Shown here piece after piece: positions 1 to 13,800 of a stretch of DNA of 64,000 nt. The notes beneath the pieces were generated by a model. It saw only the letters and a program-made list of their open reading frames with translations. It was not told where the DNA came from and did not search any database. Positions within the stretch are counted from its first letter, which is position 1; every line of letters begins with the position of its first letter. Both the position numbers and the translations under genes were made by a program. Source of the stretch: Chaenocephalus aceratus (lineage: Eukaryota > Chordata > Actinopteri > Perciformes > Channichthyidae); assembly GCA_023974075.1 (NCBI GenBank), contig CM043801.1:23851236-23915235 (forward strand), read 5' to 3'.

Positions 1-72
1 AGTGGGGCGGGAGCGGGTTTCCCAACGCCCCCTTGATCTGATGATCAAACGCACAGACCACTGCGCCACCCG
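1..72 (-). repeat. Possible tRNA-derived SINE head (partial)
   Basis: On the minus strand the sequence reads GGGTGGCGCAGTGG, close to a tRNA/RNA polymerase III A box, followed about 45 bases later by a weak B-box-like GGGAAACCC. It is cut by the window edge, so the family cannot be confirmed. Confidence 0.3.
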
Positions 73-296
73 TCCCTATCTTATCATCTTATCATCTTAA
101 AACATTACACAATGTTTATATAAACGAATGTTTGAATGTATTATATTTAATGTTCATATTTTTAACCATTGTTATGTAGATTTTAATGAACCATGCAGTA
201 CGGATAAACAATGTTTGACCATTTTGATTCTAATGAGAAATAAGGAATGTCTAACTGTACAAATGTGCACCTCTTGACCCTCTCTCTCTTCCGCAG

Positions 297-3200
297 CATG
301 TGCCTGTGAAGGGGCTGGTGTGACAGGCCGTATGTGCAGTCCCAATGGTCAGTGTATTTGCTTTCCCAACTATGCTGGGAACGAGTGTGACGAATGTGTC
401 CCTGGCTACTATGGATACCCAGACTGTGCCGGTGAGTGGCTTTGATCCCTTTTTGCCATCCACTGTAACTAAGGCAGATACACCAATTGGGTGCATCAGA
501 TCTGAGTCCAGGTGGAAAAAAAGCAGCTGCTGTGCTATCTGTGGCCTCTTCTCATGACTCTGTGGAGCAAACATGCTCATTCTCCCACAGTAGCCTGTAA
601 AAACCCTCTGTTGTCCTCCGCATGTATTTAGACTATTAATGTACTCTGCACGACACAACGTTTCACTGACAGCGGGAGCATGAGAAATATATGGACTTCT
701 TCTTTCTAGGGAATCATATTCCCAAGAATAGACAGCTGGGAATCATAGAGGGAAATCAGAATTTGGCAGGAGTATTTGTGAACAATTATTTCATACCAGA
801 TTTCGAACAGATTAAAAAAAATTGAAAAACAGAATACCGTATTGTTAGAATACAGTATTTATCAATATTCATAATAATATTTATATATTCAACATACATA
901 TTCATAATAATAAATCAGTGTCCGAAAGGTAGCAGGAGGAAGCAAATGCTTATTAATTCCCACCCCTTAGTTACTGCTGATCAATGATTATCCTTTAAAT
1001 GATTTCTGCAAGTTATTCCTACTTACATATTTATACATAAATGTACAATAATTTCTCATCTTCAATCACCTTTCTTCATTCAGATTCACCTAACCTTAAT
1101 GAAAGGCTTATGTAGTGGCCAAAATCATATAGAAATGAAACTGATAATTAACTTAAAATAACACTGAGGCACTAGTTAGCGGAACTTACCCAGTGCAATG
1201 ATCCAGGTCCAGACAAGAATCTCCGTTTGTGCATGTATTATATGATCCAATATCCTTAACAAAGGACAATCATCAGGTTTCCTATATTTCTTTCCTTTAG
1301 CCTTTCCTATGGCTTCCTTCCTTGTGGCTTGGAATACCCTGGTAAAAAACCATGTGCCTACTAGTGCTCTGGCTCCCACCACTACCTGTTTCCAATAAAT
1401 ACAATTACACCAGGTGCTCTAATAACCCAGTGCCCAAACATGCCTTCAAAATAAAAGCATAGAAACTACTTACTATAATGACAATAACTACTAATACATT
1501 TACTATAAACAGCAGGAAAATCAATGTTAAACTATTACATAATATAAAGTGATATATAGCTCCAACTGCTTATATTGAACAAGTTCTTACTTCAACATGT
1601 TTCCTGTCCACAGTCTGCCAATGTTCACCGGAAGGCTCTTATGGCAGTATATGCGACCCCCTGTCGGGTCAGTGTCTGTGTCTCCCAGGGGTGGTGGGCC
1701 AGCAGTGTGACCGCTGTGTCTCTGGACTCCGGTTCCCCCAGTGCTCAGGTAACCACATCAGGAACCATCATGCTCACAAATAAAATCTTATTGTGGAAGC
1801 AGTTACATTTAATCATTTAAGTTCAGTAATGTGCTTTTGTTGAAGGATATCATTTCTAAATGTTGACAACCTTTAAGCCATGTTTTTGTTAACTTTGTGG
1901 TGTGTTTCTTTGTGCTTCTAGCCCCCATCAGTGCGTGTAACCTATCAGGAACCGAGGTCACTGATCCTCAAACGGTATGGCACTCTTGATAAACGTACTT
2001 TATTATCTACCAAAGCCCAACTTTTATCATTTCTTTATTAGCCTTGATAACATAAATGGTCACTGTCTAAATCGAGCACTGGTCCCTTTGGGTGTGGATT
2101 TGCATTACCTCAATGTTATATAACTGATAACACAGATGTTCCTCAGTAGATTTTTTCTAGGAAGTGTTTTTTTAAATGCAATTAAAATGACGGAAATAAG
2201 ACTTCCTTTCATTTTGAAGTGGAAGAAAAACAATGCCTTGTTTCTGGAAGTTTGCTTCCCACTCTATTTTGGACCATGTGATATGTATGAAAGGCAGAAA
2301 AAAGCTAATTTCCAGTCAGAAAAGTTGCAGTGCTGCCAACGGATACCCTGCCTTTCAATAGTATTCTCAGTTAGAACAACCCTTAGATTATTTTCTATTG
2401 TTTCAGGGCTTCTGCCGCTGTTTACCAAGCGTAGAGGGAACGCTGTGTGACAGCTGTAAACCTCTCTACTGGAACCTCGCTTCTGAGCCCTCCCGTGGCT
2501 GTATAGGTAAATGAACAGTCTGGAAATCTTTTCTATAACTATTATCAACCTAACTTTGTGAACAGTATAATACAAAAATAGGTAATACTTTGTTGTCCTC
2601 CTATCAGCCAAAAGTATCCTGGTCTCATTTGTTTTCTCGAGGAGTCTTAGTTCTTGTTTCCCACTGTAATAAATCCCCAGTAGCACTTTTACAAGGCACT
2701 GATATGGGTCTTGGCACCTCTTACCCAGAGTATATGTCAACATTGCCCCTGTCAACAAGGTCGGATCTGCCTTCGTGTCTCTCAGAGGGGATTTGAGGAA
2801 CAACACATAAATACACGCAAATTCCTGTTAACAGCTTTGAGTGTGGAGCTGCAGGTGAACCTGTGAGCGTTCATGCTGTGACTTTGCAGTAATGAGCACC
2901 CAGTAGCACACCGAAAACAAAACCTTTGGACTCTTTCACCATCACAGAGAAATTACTCTAATCCTTTAAAAATGCTTGATTTTGGGAATAATAACATTGA
3001 TCCCATTATCCAGCTAGTGAGGGAACAGCTTCTGGCTTTGTCCAGACACCTGTCTAATGTTACAGAACAAGAATGTTGTCACAACTGCACTGCTTGAAGA
3101 AACAAGACGGGGGATAAAATAGCTTTTTTAATATCCAAAGAATGCCTCTGGTTGACTGGCCGGACATTAAGGGGAAGTTGTTTTTTTCACTTAGTTGAAA

Positions 3201-4017
3201 GCAAGCCAGGGCGGAAAAGCTTCTCTGGACCTTTGATGTGTAGATCTGTAAAGATTGTAGGGATTTCTGCCATTGCGTTTCACCCATGAAAGTGACAAAA
3301 TCCTGTAATCAGAGTCTATTCACTGTGGATCCTCCTTTATACTCTCACAACCTCTCCCCCCCTCTCATTCCAGAGTGTCGGTGTGATGTGAAAGGGACCC
3401 TGAGTGGAGTAGGAGAGTGTGAGCAGGTGAGTATTTTATTATTACCTGCAGTGCCTGATACTCATCTATTAATCAAATTGTCATTCAAATTAGACACATG
3501 TCATACAGAGTTTTGACTGAATGGCTTATGTTGTAACAATTATGTAAATGTTGTAACAATTATTTAGTTTGTCTTGAATTCTCCTGATCATCTGTTTTTC
3601 TAGAGAAATGGACAGTGTCACTGTAAACCTAATGCATGTGGACATGAATGTGAAACCTGTAAGGATGGATTCTACCTGCTGCAGAGAAAGAATTATGTTG
3701 GCTGTCAAGGTAAGTCATCTTTCACACAATGTTTTTTCTGAGCCTTGCAGCGGTTTAACGTAACATCATTGGATGGTTAGAGTTGCAACACATTTCAATA
3801 TTCCAGCCAGTGAGAGCAGGGGAACATTGTGTTTCAGTCTGGTATTAAGTATTCTTTTAAATATATATATATATACATATACATATATCAAATAATGACT
3901 TGTACTCTCTCTGACAGGTTGTCAGTGTGATGTAGGCGGTGCAATTGGCACGGCGTGCGATGACATCTCGGGACAGTGTTGGTGTCGTAAGAATGTAGTG
4001 GGCCGTCAATGCACTGA
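297..4017 (+). CDS. LAMA3: LAMA3 exons: C-terminal part of first LE (laminin EGF-like) array
   Basis: Exons 297-431, 1614-1748, 1922-1974, 2407-2506, 3374-3426, 3604-3709 and 3918-4017, in phase with one another. They encode about five eight-cysteine laminin EGF modules (rod-like spacers), with typical wording such as [14 protein letters not shown] and [14 protein letters not shown]. The first two exons each hold one whole module, the usual one-exon-one-LE layout; the next modules are split by introns. The last exon ends in the first part of a module that opens onto the globular domain starting at 4126. The larger introns (432-1613, 1975-2406, 2507-3373) show AT-rich unique-looking sequence and no other gene. 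Confidence 0.9.
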
Positions 4018-7000
4018 GTAAGATGTGGCTGCTTTGAATTTCAAAATGCATAGAAGTCTAGAAAAACGCACAATATACACTGTAAATGTAACAGTTTGAA
4101 TGTAAGTCTTCCTGCACCTTGTTAGGCCAGCACCAAGCTACTACTTCCCCTCTCTGCACCAACTAAAGTTTGAGGTCGAGGATGGCACCACGCCAAATGC
4201 CAGACCAGTGCGCTTTGGTTTTAACCCCAAAGAGTTCCCAGATTTCAGCTGGAGAGGTTATGCTGTAATGTCTCCTGCACAGGTTAGTACATATTCACAA
4301 CAATACCTTGATATATTTGATACAATAATGTGATTATTCTTATAGTATGAGCAGTCTATACTTGGATCTATCTGCTGCTTCAATCAACTTCTATAGCTTC
4401 CTTTTTCAGTCTATCCTGATGATTGTTTTGCTTTTACCTCTGCATTGATACTCTTATTCGAAGAACACACTCTCTATTATATCATGGCTGTTGGAGAAGT
4501 GGACACCAGCTCTCTTTGAACTAACACCATCTCTCTTCAGCCGGAGGTGATCCTCTCGCTTACCCTTGGCTTTCCTGGCTCTTTCCATATTGTAATGCAC
4601 TACTCCACCCCTAAAAGAAAGGGGAGAGCACGAGTGAGAGCAAGGATCTTGGTGGTGGATGAAGCTGGTTTTCATTCTTGCTGTGACTGTAAGTGAAGGG
4701 GCTGCCTTCGTTTGGCTGTGTTTTCCTCTCTTCATCTTGCTTGTTGTCTGTTGATTAACCCTCTCACTGCTATAGATCTCTGCCCATCTGACACTATTTT
4801 ATCCTTTAACATTAAACCCTCATTTACCCTTGTCTACTCAAAGCCATGCAGATTTAGTCAGCTGTGTGTCACTCTCCTCCCCGCAGAGTGAAGTCAGAGT
4901 AACTGTGCATGTTGACCCAAAAGATGAGAAGCAGAACTTATACCGTGTGGTTCTGAGGTTCACTAACCCGAAAGGCACCAGTGTGACCGGTAGCATCAAG
5001 GCTACCAATAACAGAGGCACTCAAGGTGAGGCTGCCTCTGATTCAGCTCTTACATTTCATATCATCATAACCCATCATTGAATAAATACAATTAATAACA
5101 CATTTCCTGTATTTATTAATATTCAAGCCCGAGTGTCATTCTTATGCTGATGTCCCAATCGTCAACCGTAGATGTGTGGCATTTAAAACATCCGTGCTTG
5201 CTGTTTTCCAGGGTCTGATCAGAGTAAGGAAGTAATATTCCCTGAGAGCCCCTCCCCATCCTTCCTCACCATCCCAGGAGAGGGCTTCGCTGAGCCCTTT
5301 GCAATGACCCCTGGGACATGGACCATTCACATAAGGGCGGAGGGGGTCCTGCTGGTGAGAAAAAGAAAGATGTAGAATAACAATAAATGTACAAAAGACT
5401 GAAATAGGGATGTCACAATATTAGATTTTCACTACACAATTATTGTGTCCAAGATAAGACATAATACCACTGTTATGGCAATATCTTTTATACAATTGAA
5501 AAAATAGTGAGAATGCTTTCAGTCAAATCAGTTATTTTGTTGTTTTTGGGCATATTGTCTTCTTTATGCTAAATTAAGTTCACCTAAAAAATACTATTGC
5601 AATGCACTTAGACTAAATAGCGTACACATATCTCTCTCCCTCTCCAGGACTATTTAGTGCTGCTGCCCCGGGATTACTATGAGGCTCCTCTGCTGCAGGA
5701 GAAGATCACCCAGCCCTGCACTTACTTACTCCCTGCAGACAAGGATACAAAGTAAGTCTTTAGATAGTCTGTGACTATGACTTATTACTCCTGCATGGGA
5801 TAGGAATGTTTTGTTTTTATAGCCATACATCATTTTCTATGTACCGCACACACAGTTCATACAGATAATGGATGGTTCCTAACTTAACACAGGTGTTTTT
5901 GTAGGCTAGAATGAACCATAAAATATATATGATTTGCTACACGCCAAAGGAAAAGAAGAACAATTAACAACTTTTTCAAAACTATGCAGAGGGTACACAA
6001 AGCATATGGCAATCTGTTCCAACATTTTCCTTACAATAACTAGCATGCTAAGCAGTGTTTTGTATATATGTTACATTTTCTTTCTTCTAAAACAGCATGA
6101 TTATATAGATATATTTCATCTTTCCTGCTCACTGCCTCTGCCTGTATGTCTCTCTCAGCTGTCTGCTGTATAAGCATGTGTCCATGGATGGCTTCAGCTC
6201 TGCTCTGGGATCACAGGGAATCCTCTCCAGCCGCAGCGGGCGCAGGAGGAGGCAGGCTCGTGTGCGCCGTCCCACCCCAGCTCACCCTGAGATGGCCGCT
6301 CTCAATGGCCGACAGGTAGGAAAGACTGGATTTACGTACAAGCCCATACAGTACTACAGAGAGTTTTACCCAATTACTTTTGGAGTCCTTATTTTGTTTC
6401 AATATTTTACCTTTCAATCAGGAGTAGGTGGAATACAAAGCTATAAAATAGACTGAGGTCATTTGGCCGGATCTTATCTGCCGTTTCAAAGTCCAGAATA
6501 ATAGTTGGCTATTGAACATACCATTATAATCTGTACTGATTGCTTTTATACCTCCCTTAAGCAGATTTTTCTTTTATTTGAGCTGCATAAAGGAATACTT
6601 CACACCCAGTGACCTTATCTATATCAATAAACGACCCTGTGTTACAATTAATTTTTATTTTATTGTGTTGTTATTGCATGCCTCTTTGGTGAACAGGTAC
6701 CTATTTAAGTTTATTTAGTGAGCATATAAATGGATAGCTAGAACTATGAGTAAAACAAGGATATACACAGGATCATTTTGGGGGTAAAGTATCTCCTTTA
6801 AATTCACTAAACTGACTTTGTATGACCTCTGTCCTGTAGTCTCAGCTCCAACTCAGTCTACGTGTGCCTCGTCCTGGCCAGTACGCTCTTGTCCTGGAGT
6901 ATGCCAGCGAGGTGGACACTGTCCAAAATGTCAACATACTCATCAGTGGCGAATCAGGGGGCCAGATCCCAGCCAGGGCCAACATTTACAGTTGTGCGTA

Positions 7001-10000
7001 CAGGTGAGTCTGAATTTGTATTTGTTGCTTCACCTTCCCAAACAATTGATGTACAAGTCGTTTTTTGAGCTTTGGCTTTGGACACAAAATGAGTGTTTCA
7101 AAGCTAGAAGTATATTTTCAACTGTTGTGTCGTTTGCAGCTTTTTGTGCCGGAGTGTTGCAGTGGACAGCAGTAATAAGGTGACAGTGCTGCAGCTGGAT
7201 CACAAGACGGAAGTTCTTCTGCAAACCCCCACTACATCATTCCTGCTGGTGAGGGAAATATTTTCACAAAAGAGGTATAATAGCTCTAGATAGCAGCATG
7301 TAATTCAAATTAATATTGTTTTCTTTCTGTAGTATAAAGTGTATGCAGTCCCTATAGAGGAGTTCTCCCTGGAGTATGTGGATCCAAAGGTGCTGTGTGT
7401 CTCCACTCATGGCTACTTTACTGAAGACAGGTAGGTCACCTTGAATAAACTCCATTGCATGATTTTAATAACAACACTTGTGTAGTAATTTTAGGAGAAG
7501 CTGCTAAATGACTAGACATCTGTATTGTGTTGTTGTTCTGGAGGGTGGAGACACACACCTGTTTTCTAGGTTCTGTTGCATACATTCTTCCAGCTGTGTA
7601 AGGTCATTTAACTGAGTTGGAACTGAGGGTCAAACTCTCTCTTACTCTCGCTGTCACACTCAATTTACACTCTAAAGACCAGGTCCCAGTTACACATGTG
7701 TTAACAGCTGTCTGTAAGTATGTAGTAATTCACCATGAACAGTGTGGAAAAAAACACCTCAAAAGGGAAACATGTCACAAATGAAATTGTGGGAATTGTT
7801 TTGAAAATAAAGATACATTTTTCAATTGAACTTACACACACATAGACATGCAATGATGGCAAAAAGAATGCAAGAAACACACTTTATGTTCATGGTTTTG
7901 AAACAGTTTTTGTTTCTGTGCTTTTGATTCATTTATCTCATGGGTTATTTAAATACTTTGAGTTACATTTCCTATTGTTCAACCATTTCCAATACTTGTT
8001 ATTGGATCATTTCCAATAACACGTTCCATATTTACAGATTATTAAATATTCTTTGAAAAGTAGAGAGAAAAAGTAGGAAATGTTGTGTTTGTGCCTGTTT
8101 TTGTGCAAATTGAATACCAAATCTTAAAAGAAAATTGCACACAGGGAGGCAGACGAGAAGAAGGTTAACCTGAAGCCAGAGTGTTAGCCTGTAAAACGAA
8201 AGCTTTCCTTAGAAGTGTGTGTATATTTAGGATTATTGGAGATTATTGTTGTTTCACTAGCAACTGACACATCTCCTAACAAGTGACATTGTTCTGCTAC
8301 AATAGCGCTTGGCCAATCCTATCAACAGGCTTTCAGTAACAACCTCTTGTTGCTGTTTACTGTTTCCAGTCGGGACTGTGTTCTGAGGCAATTCGACAAG
8401 CCAGCCTCAGCTTTGATACTGTACGCTGCCACTGATGGACAGCTCTCTTCAGCACCGGCTGTTTCTCCCCAACAAGGAGAGAATGAGGATTGGAGACAGA
8501 GACGACAGACCGGGGTCTTCCCTGTCTGTGAACCTAACAGTGATGGGATTCTACTTAAATTCCCTCAGGTAAAAAACCTTGTTGAATAATTTGAGCTTTT
8601 CTGGACTGCTGGGAGCTGGAGGAGTTCAATGAGCCACCTCTGCCGTGACATTAATTTTCAATTACACCACGACTGTTTGACACTGAAGCTTCCTTCTTTT
8701 TTCCTTCCACAGACGGAGATCAGTTTCACTCCCAATGTGCCCCTCCCGGGCAGGTATGTGGTGGTGGTCCATTATCACCAGCCTGAACATACCTCCTTCC
8801 CCGTAGAGGTTAAAGTGAACGCAGGGCGGGAATGGAAGGGTGAGTGTGTGGGAGGAAGTCTAGGCGGACTCCTGTTAAATGAAATATAATTAAATTGTTT
8901 ATCGGCTCCCATTGGATAAGTGTGGTTACTCACAGGGGAATAGGAAAGCCTTCTCAGTGAGGGGGTTTTCCTCCATAAAAGTAGATTAAGTCTCTTGGAG
9001 GATCAAAGGACCCGGACACACTTCCCTATATGGCTTCAGTTGTGGGACGGATTATTGTGCAGCATCCTCTTTCTCTGCTTAACTTAATCTTTGCTTTTCT
9101 ATTACAGGTTCAATAAATGCCTCTTTCTGCCCCGCGGTCTCAGGCTGCAGGGCGGTTGTGATCGCTGATGGTCGTATTGCCCTTGACTTTGAGCCAAATT
9201 CTTGGCAGCAGCCCACCATCTCTGTGATTGTGCCACCTAAGAAGACACTTACTCTGGTCCGTGGTTGAGTCAAACACAGTTCAAATGATTTTTCCCTGCA
9301 AAACTAAAGAAATGAATAAAGAAAAGAAATAGCAAGACATACTTCTGTGCAAGTCTACAGGTTTGAGTGACAAGTCTGTGTTTTGCCCTTGAGTAGATGC
9401 TGTAGAGAGAGCACTTGGCATGCTTAGGTCCTCTTTCCTAAGTGTTGTTCCATATCCCAACAAAAACAATGAAGTGACTGTATTCCACCTGACAGCCCCT
9501 CTCAGCTTTCTTAAAGCTACACTTCCAACCTCTGTAAGACAGGCGCAGGTTGGGCTGTAGTTGCCTGTTGTTCACTTGCTTTTCTTTCCCTTCTTTGGAT
9601 CAAATAAAAGACTCATATGTCGCTGCAGGTGAAATCCTCAGTTATCGGTTTATCATCTTCTGCACACTGATCCTCACACTGATGTGAATACATAAAGCAC
9701 ATGACAAACAAACTTTAAGTTACTGGTGAGATATTTTTAAATAATTTGTTGTGCCTTTTTATTCTTCTGTGCAGGATTATATCATGTTGGTTCCTGATAG
9801 CAGTTACACCCCAGATCTCCTGAAAGAGAAGCCACTGAATAAATCTGCAGATTTCATACAGCAGTGTCGAGGAGAAGGGTTCTATATTGAGTAAGTATCC
9901 ACCATGTCTGTAGAACAAGCTTGACTCAATTTAAAATCTAAACATTTAATCAGTTTTTTATTTATCTTTATCTTATCTTACTTTTGATATGCTCTTCTGT

Positions 10001-10822
10001 CTTTATCTAAGCTTCTGTTGTTTTTTTAGTGCATTTATTTGTTTGGCAGTGCTGCAGTTTCACAATCATAAACAGTACAGTGGAAGTTTTTGAAAATGGT
10101 GCCCTCTAGCTGTAAGAGTAGAGGTTAAAACCACATACTCTTTTCTCCCCTCAGCCCGAATACTTCTCCCCAGTTCTGCAGAGACTCCGCCCGTTCTCTT
10201 GTAGCAGCCTTTAATGACGGAGCCCTGCCTTGCAACTGTGATAAGTCTGGCTCTACAGGCACCACCTGTGAGCCGATTGGAGGACAGTGTCCCTGCAGGC
10301 AGCATGTCATTGGTCGTCAGTGCACAAAGTGTGCCACGGGATACTACGGCTTCCCCTACTGCAGACGTGAGTCAACGGTTACTTCTGACTTCTGAATGTG
10401 AGACTAACCTAAATAGTTTTTAAATGTAATTGAAATCCCTTCTTTCCTTTCTCCAGCATGTGAGTGTGGCCGCCGCCTGTGTGATGAGGTGACAGGAAGC
10501 TGTATCTGCCCTCCTCAGACAGTCAAACCTTCCTGTGATGTGTGCCAGAGTCAGACTTTCAGCTATCACCCGTTGCTAGGCTGCGAGGGCTGTGAGTGCT
10601 CTCCAAATGGCATTCAAGCAAACGCAGGGCCTGACTGTGACCGAACCACAGGACAGTGCAGGTGAGGGGGAAACATACTTAAAACAAAGCTGTGCACTTA
10701 TTAAGAGTAATGGTTTGGCTTTCAATAGATACAAAGGTTAATTATGGGTGTCAAACTCAATTTCATCGCGGGCCACATTCCCATAAAGGTTGCACTCAAA
10801 GGGCCGGTTGTAACTATATAAG

Positions 10823-10860
<38 letters not shown>

Positions 10861-13800
10861 ATGTATTATATTACATTATTGCCTCTGAATTGGATTATTA
10901 TCGGATAGGATAATAACGTAGTAATTAACTACGTCTGAAAGCAGAAGTCCAGGGCAAATAATTAGAAGTCTCTTCAGTGTGCATGTCACAAAACGAGATG
11001 CATTGTGGGACATGTCGTTTTTGGGCATCCTGCTTCTGTAAAGTGGCATGTAAACGTATAATAAACTATATTATATTCTTTGCAAGCTCTAGTGGGGCCG
11101 CATACAATGAAGTCGTGGGCCGGATTTGGCCCCCGGGCCTTGAGTTTGAGACCCCTGAAGAGTGTTCACAATATGTTTGATCTTAATTCCTGCATATAAT
11201 ACAAGGGAACATAATTGGACATGTTTCAGAATTTCTTAATTTACCTAACCTAATGCTTTTATACTGTTTCTGTGCTATTTCATTAATTTATCTCATGGGT
11301 TATTTAAATACTTTGAGTCACATTTCCTATTGTTCAACAATTTCTAATATTTGTTATTGGATCATTTCCAATAACAATCTCCATATTTACAGAATAAATA
11401 TGTTTTCGGAAAGAGACAAAAAGGAGGAAATATTGTGTCTGTTTTTGTGCAAACGAAATACCAAATCTTGAAAGAAAAGGGCACACAGGGAGGCAGACCA
11501 GAAGAAGGTTAGCATGCAACCTGAGTGAATAAAAAATCCACATTACTTTAAAACTCAATAACCACATGCAATGTTTCTGTTATGTATGCCTTTTTTATGT
11601 TAACTATAGATTTGCTTTAGTCTACTCCTGGTCAGTTGTGTTGTCACTTTATTACAAAAGTTGTATTATTTCACTTCTTAATTTCTATTACTTATATGAT
11701 TGTTTATTTTATCTGTAATTTACAATAGTGAACAGCGGCACACAAATTGGTTGTCCCTTTCATGCTCTCAGTTTTGAGTTACGGAAAAGCTGGAATGTGA
11801 GGCCTGAAGCCTCTAACGAAAAGCGTGCACCTTAAAGTGATTAATGAGCGGATCCGTTTACAGACTAGTCATGTTGATCATATTTTCTGTCATATAGATT
11901 TGCGGTCTTTAAATCAGCCTGACCTCTTTGTTAATAAAGAACCAATGGAAAGCATTCCCAATCAGCATTTTAAAGCAATATACTGTACAGGAATGCATAA
12001 TGGGATTATATTTAAGGCTATTCAATATAGACTTAAATACCTTTTAAATCTATGAATCATGTTTGTCTGGTTTATCATCCAGATTTTGACAAAAAATAAT
12101 GTGCATGTGTATTTTTCTGTAGTTGCAAGCCTAGGATTGCTGGCCGGCAGTGTGATCGCTGCGCTGCAGGTTACTATCGCTTCCCTGACTGTGTACCATG
12201 TAACTGTAAAGAAGATGGCGTCACAGCCGAGATCTGCCACCCAGACACAGGGAGGTGTCTTTGCAAAGTGAGTTCATCCAATTAGCTGATTCAAAAACTC
12301 TCTATCGCTTATTATTAGTCTTTCCTTGCTTTGACCTTCTCTTCATTATTGCTGCCATGTTTGTAGAGAAATGTTGCAGGCGTCAAGTGCGAAACCTGTC
12401 GGGAAGGTTCCTTCTATTTTGACCCCTCCAACCCTCACGGCTGTACTAGCTGCTTCTGCTTCGGGGCGACTGACCTGTGTCAGAGCTCCAGCAAACGCAG
12501 GGGGAAGGTGTGTTTGCTTTTCGTGCCCATGCATGTCTATAAATGCCTTTGGAAATGTTGTGCCCTGCAGAGGTTTCTGGCTGATGGCAGCTATATGGTG
12601 AAAGTAATTTATTTAATGAAAAGCTACGCATACAGATGTTCAGTAAAGAACCGACAATTGCATGGTGGTGATTTCTTTGGGATCTGGGTCAATTCTGGGA
12701 TTCATCTCTTATTGTTTGTAACATGTCTATATGTATAAGATAGAAGACAGCTATCATTTGTCAATCGTGAATACTGTGAGATTTTTGGATGGATTTTTCA
12801 ATGTACTGTACGCCCCGAACTCTCCCCGTTATAAGTTTGTTGGGATGCGAGGCTGGCGTTTGGAAAGTCCCGACCAGGAGGAGGTTACCTCTGTCCTGAA
12901 CACAGCCAGCAACACAGTGGTGGCAGACATCCAGGAGCTTCCCCCAACAGCTCAAACTCTACACTGGGTGGCACCATCGTCCTACCTGGGAGACAGGGTG
13001 AGTGATTGAAGGAAGATAAGGCAAGGCAAGGCAAGGCAAGTTTATTTATATAGCACTTTTCAACACAAGGCAATTCAAAGTGCTTTACAAAAAATGAAAG
13101 ACATTAAGAAAATGGCATTTAAAATCAGTAATTAAAAAGAAAAGCTAATAAAATAAACATTAAAAGAAAAAATACATGGATAAAAGTTACAGTGCAGTTT
13201 AAGATATGAATAGTTCAAGTAAAAGCAGCGACAAAAAGAAAAGTCTTCAGCCTGGATTTAAAAGTAGTAAGAGTTGCAGCGGACTACCATGATGGAAGAA
13301 TGAAAATAAATGAGTTAAGGTTTAGGTAGGGAAACAGATACAGTATTTCCAGAGTTGGAGCTTTAAGGTAATGTTATGGACCCATCAAAAGAAAATACAA
13401 AAACAATAAATAGTTGTATTATTTTATTTATACCTTTCACATATGTTTTCACTTCCTTAGTTATAGGACTCCATTTTAAGAAATGTTACAATGTTCATAA
13501 CATCTTTATATAACAAATCATATATTTATATTATTAGATACAATTCTATCATAAATGATTTATAATAATTTATAATAATGATGGTATTCTTAGTTGTGAT
13601 ATAAGACCCAGGTTATATACTCTAGATCAGTGGTTCTCAAACTATTTTCAATAATTCAGCCAAGTACCCCCTGATCAGCGCAAAAACTATTTGTTAAGGA
13701 AAAAATGCCTATAAAGAGGTACAGTACAGCGTTGCACCATGAGTGTCTGATTTATTAAAACAAAATTGTAACTGAGAAACACTTAAATGCTACATTTCAA

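Noticed and set aside
1176..1382. Minus-strand ORF with a donor-like end in the first LAMA3 intron
   Set aside because: No family resemblance and no partner exon; probably a chance ORF or unknown repeat.
5398..5640. Possible DNA transposon starting ATAGGGATGTCACAATA
   Set aside because: One end resembles a common fish element, but the opposite inverted end could not be found.
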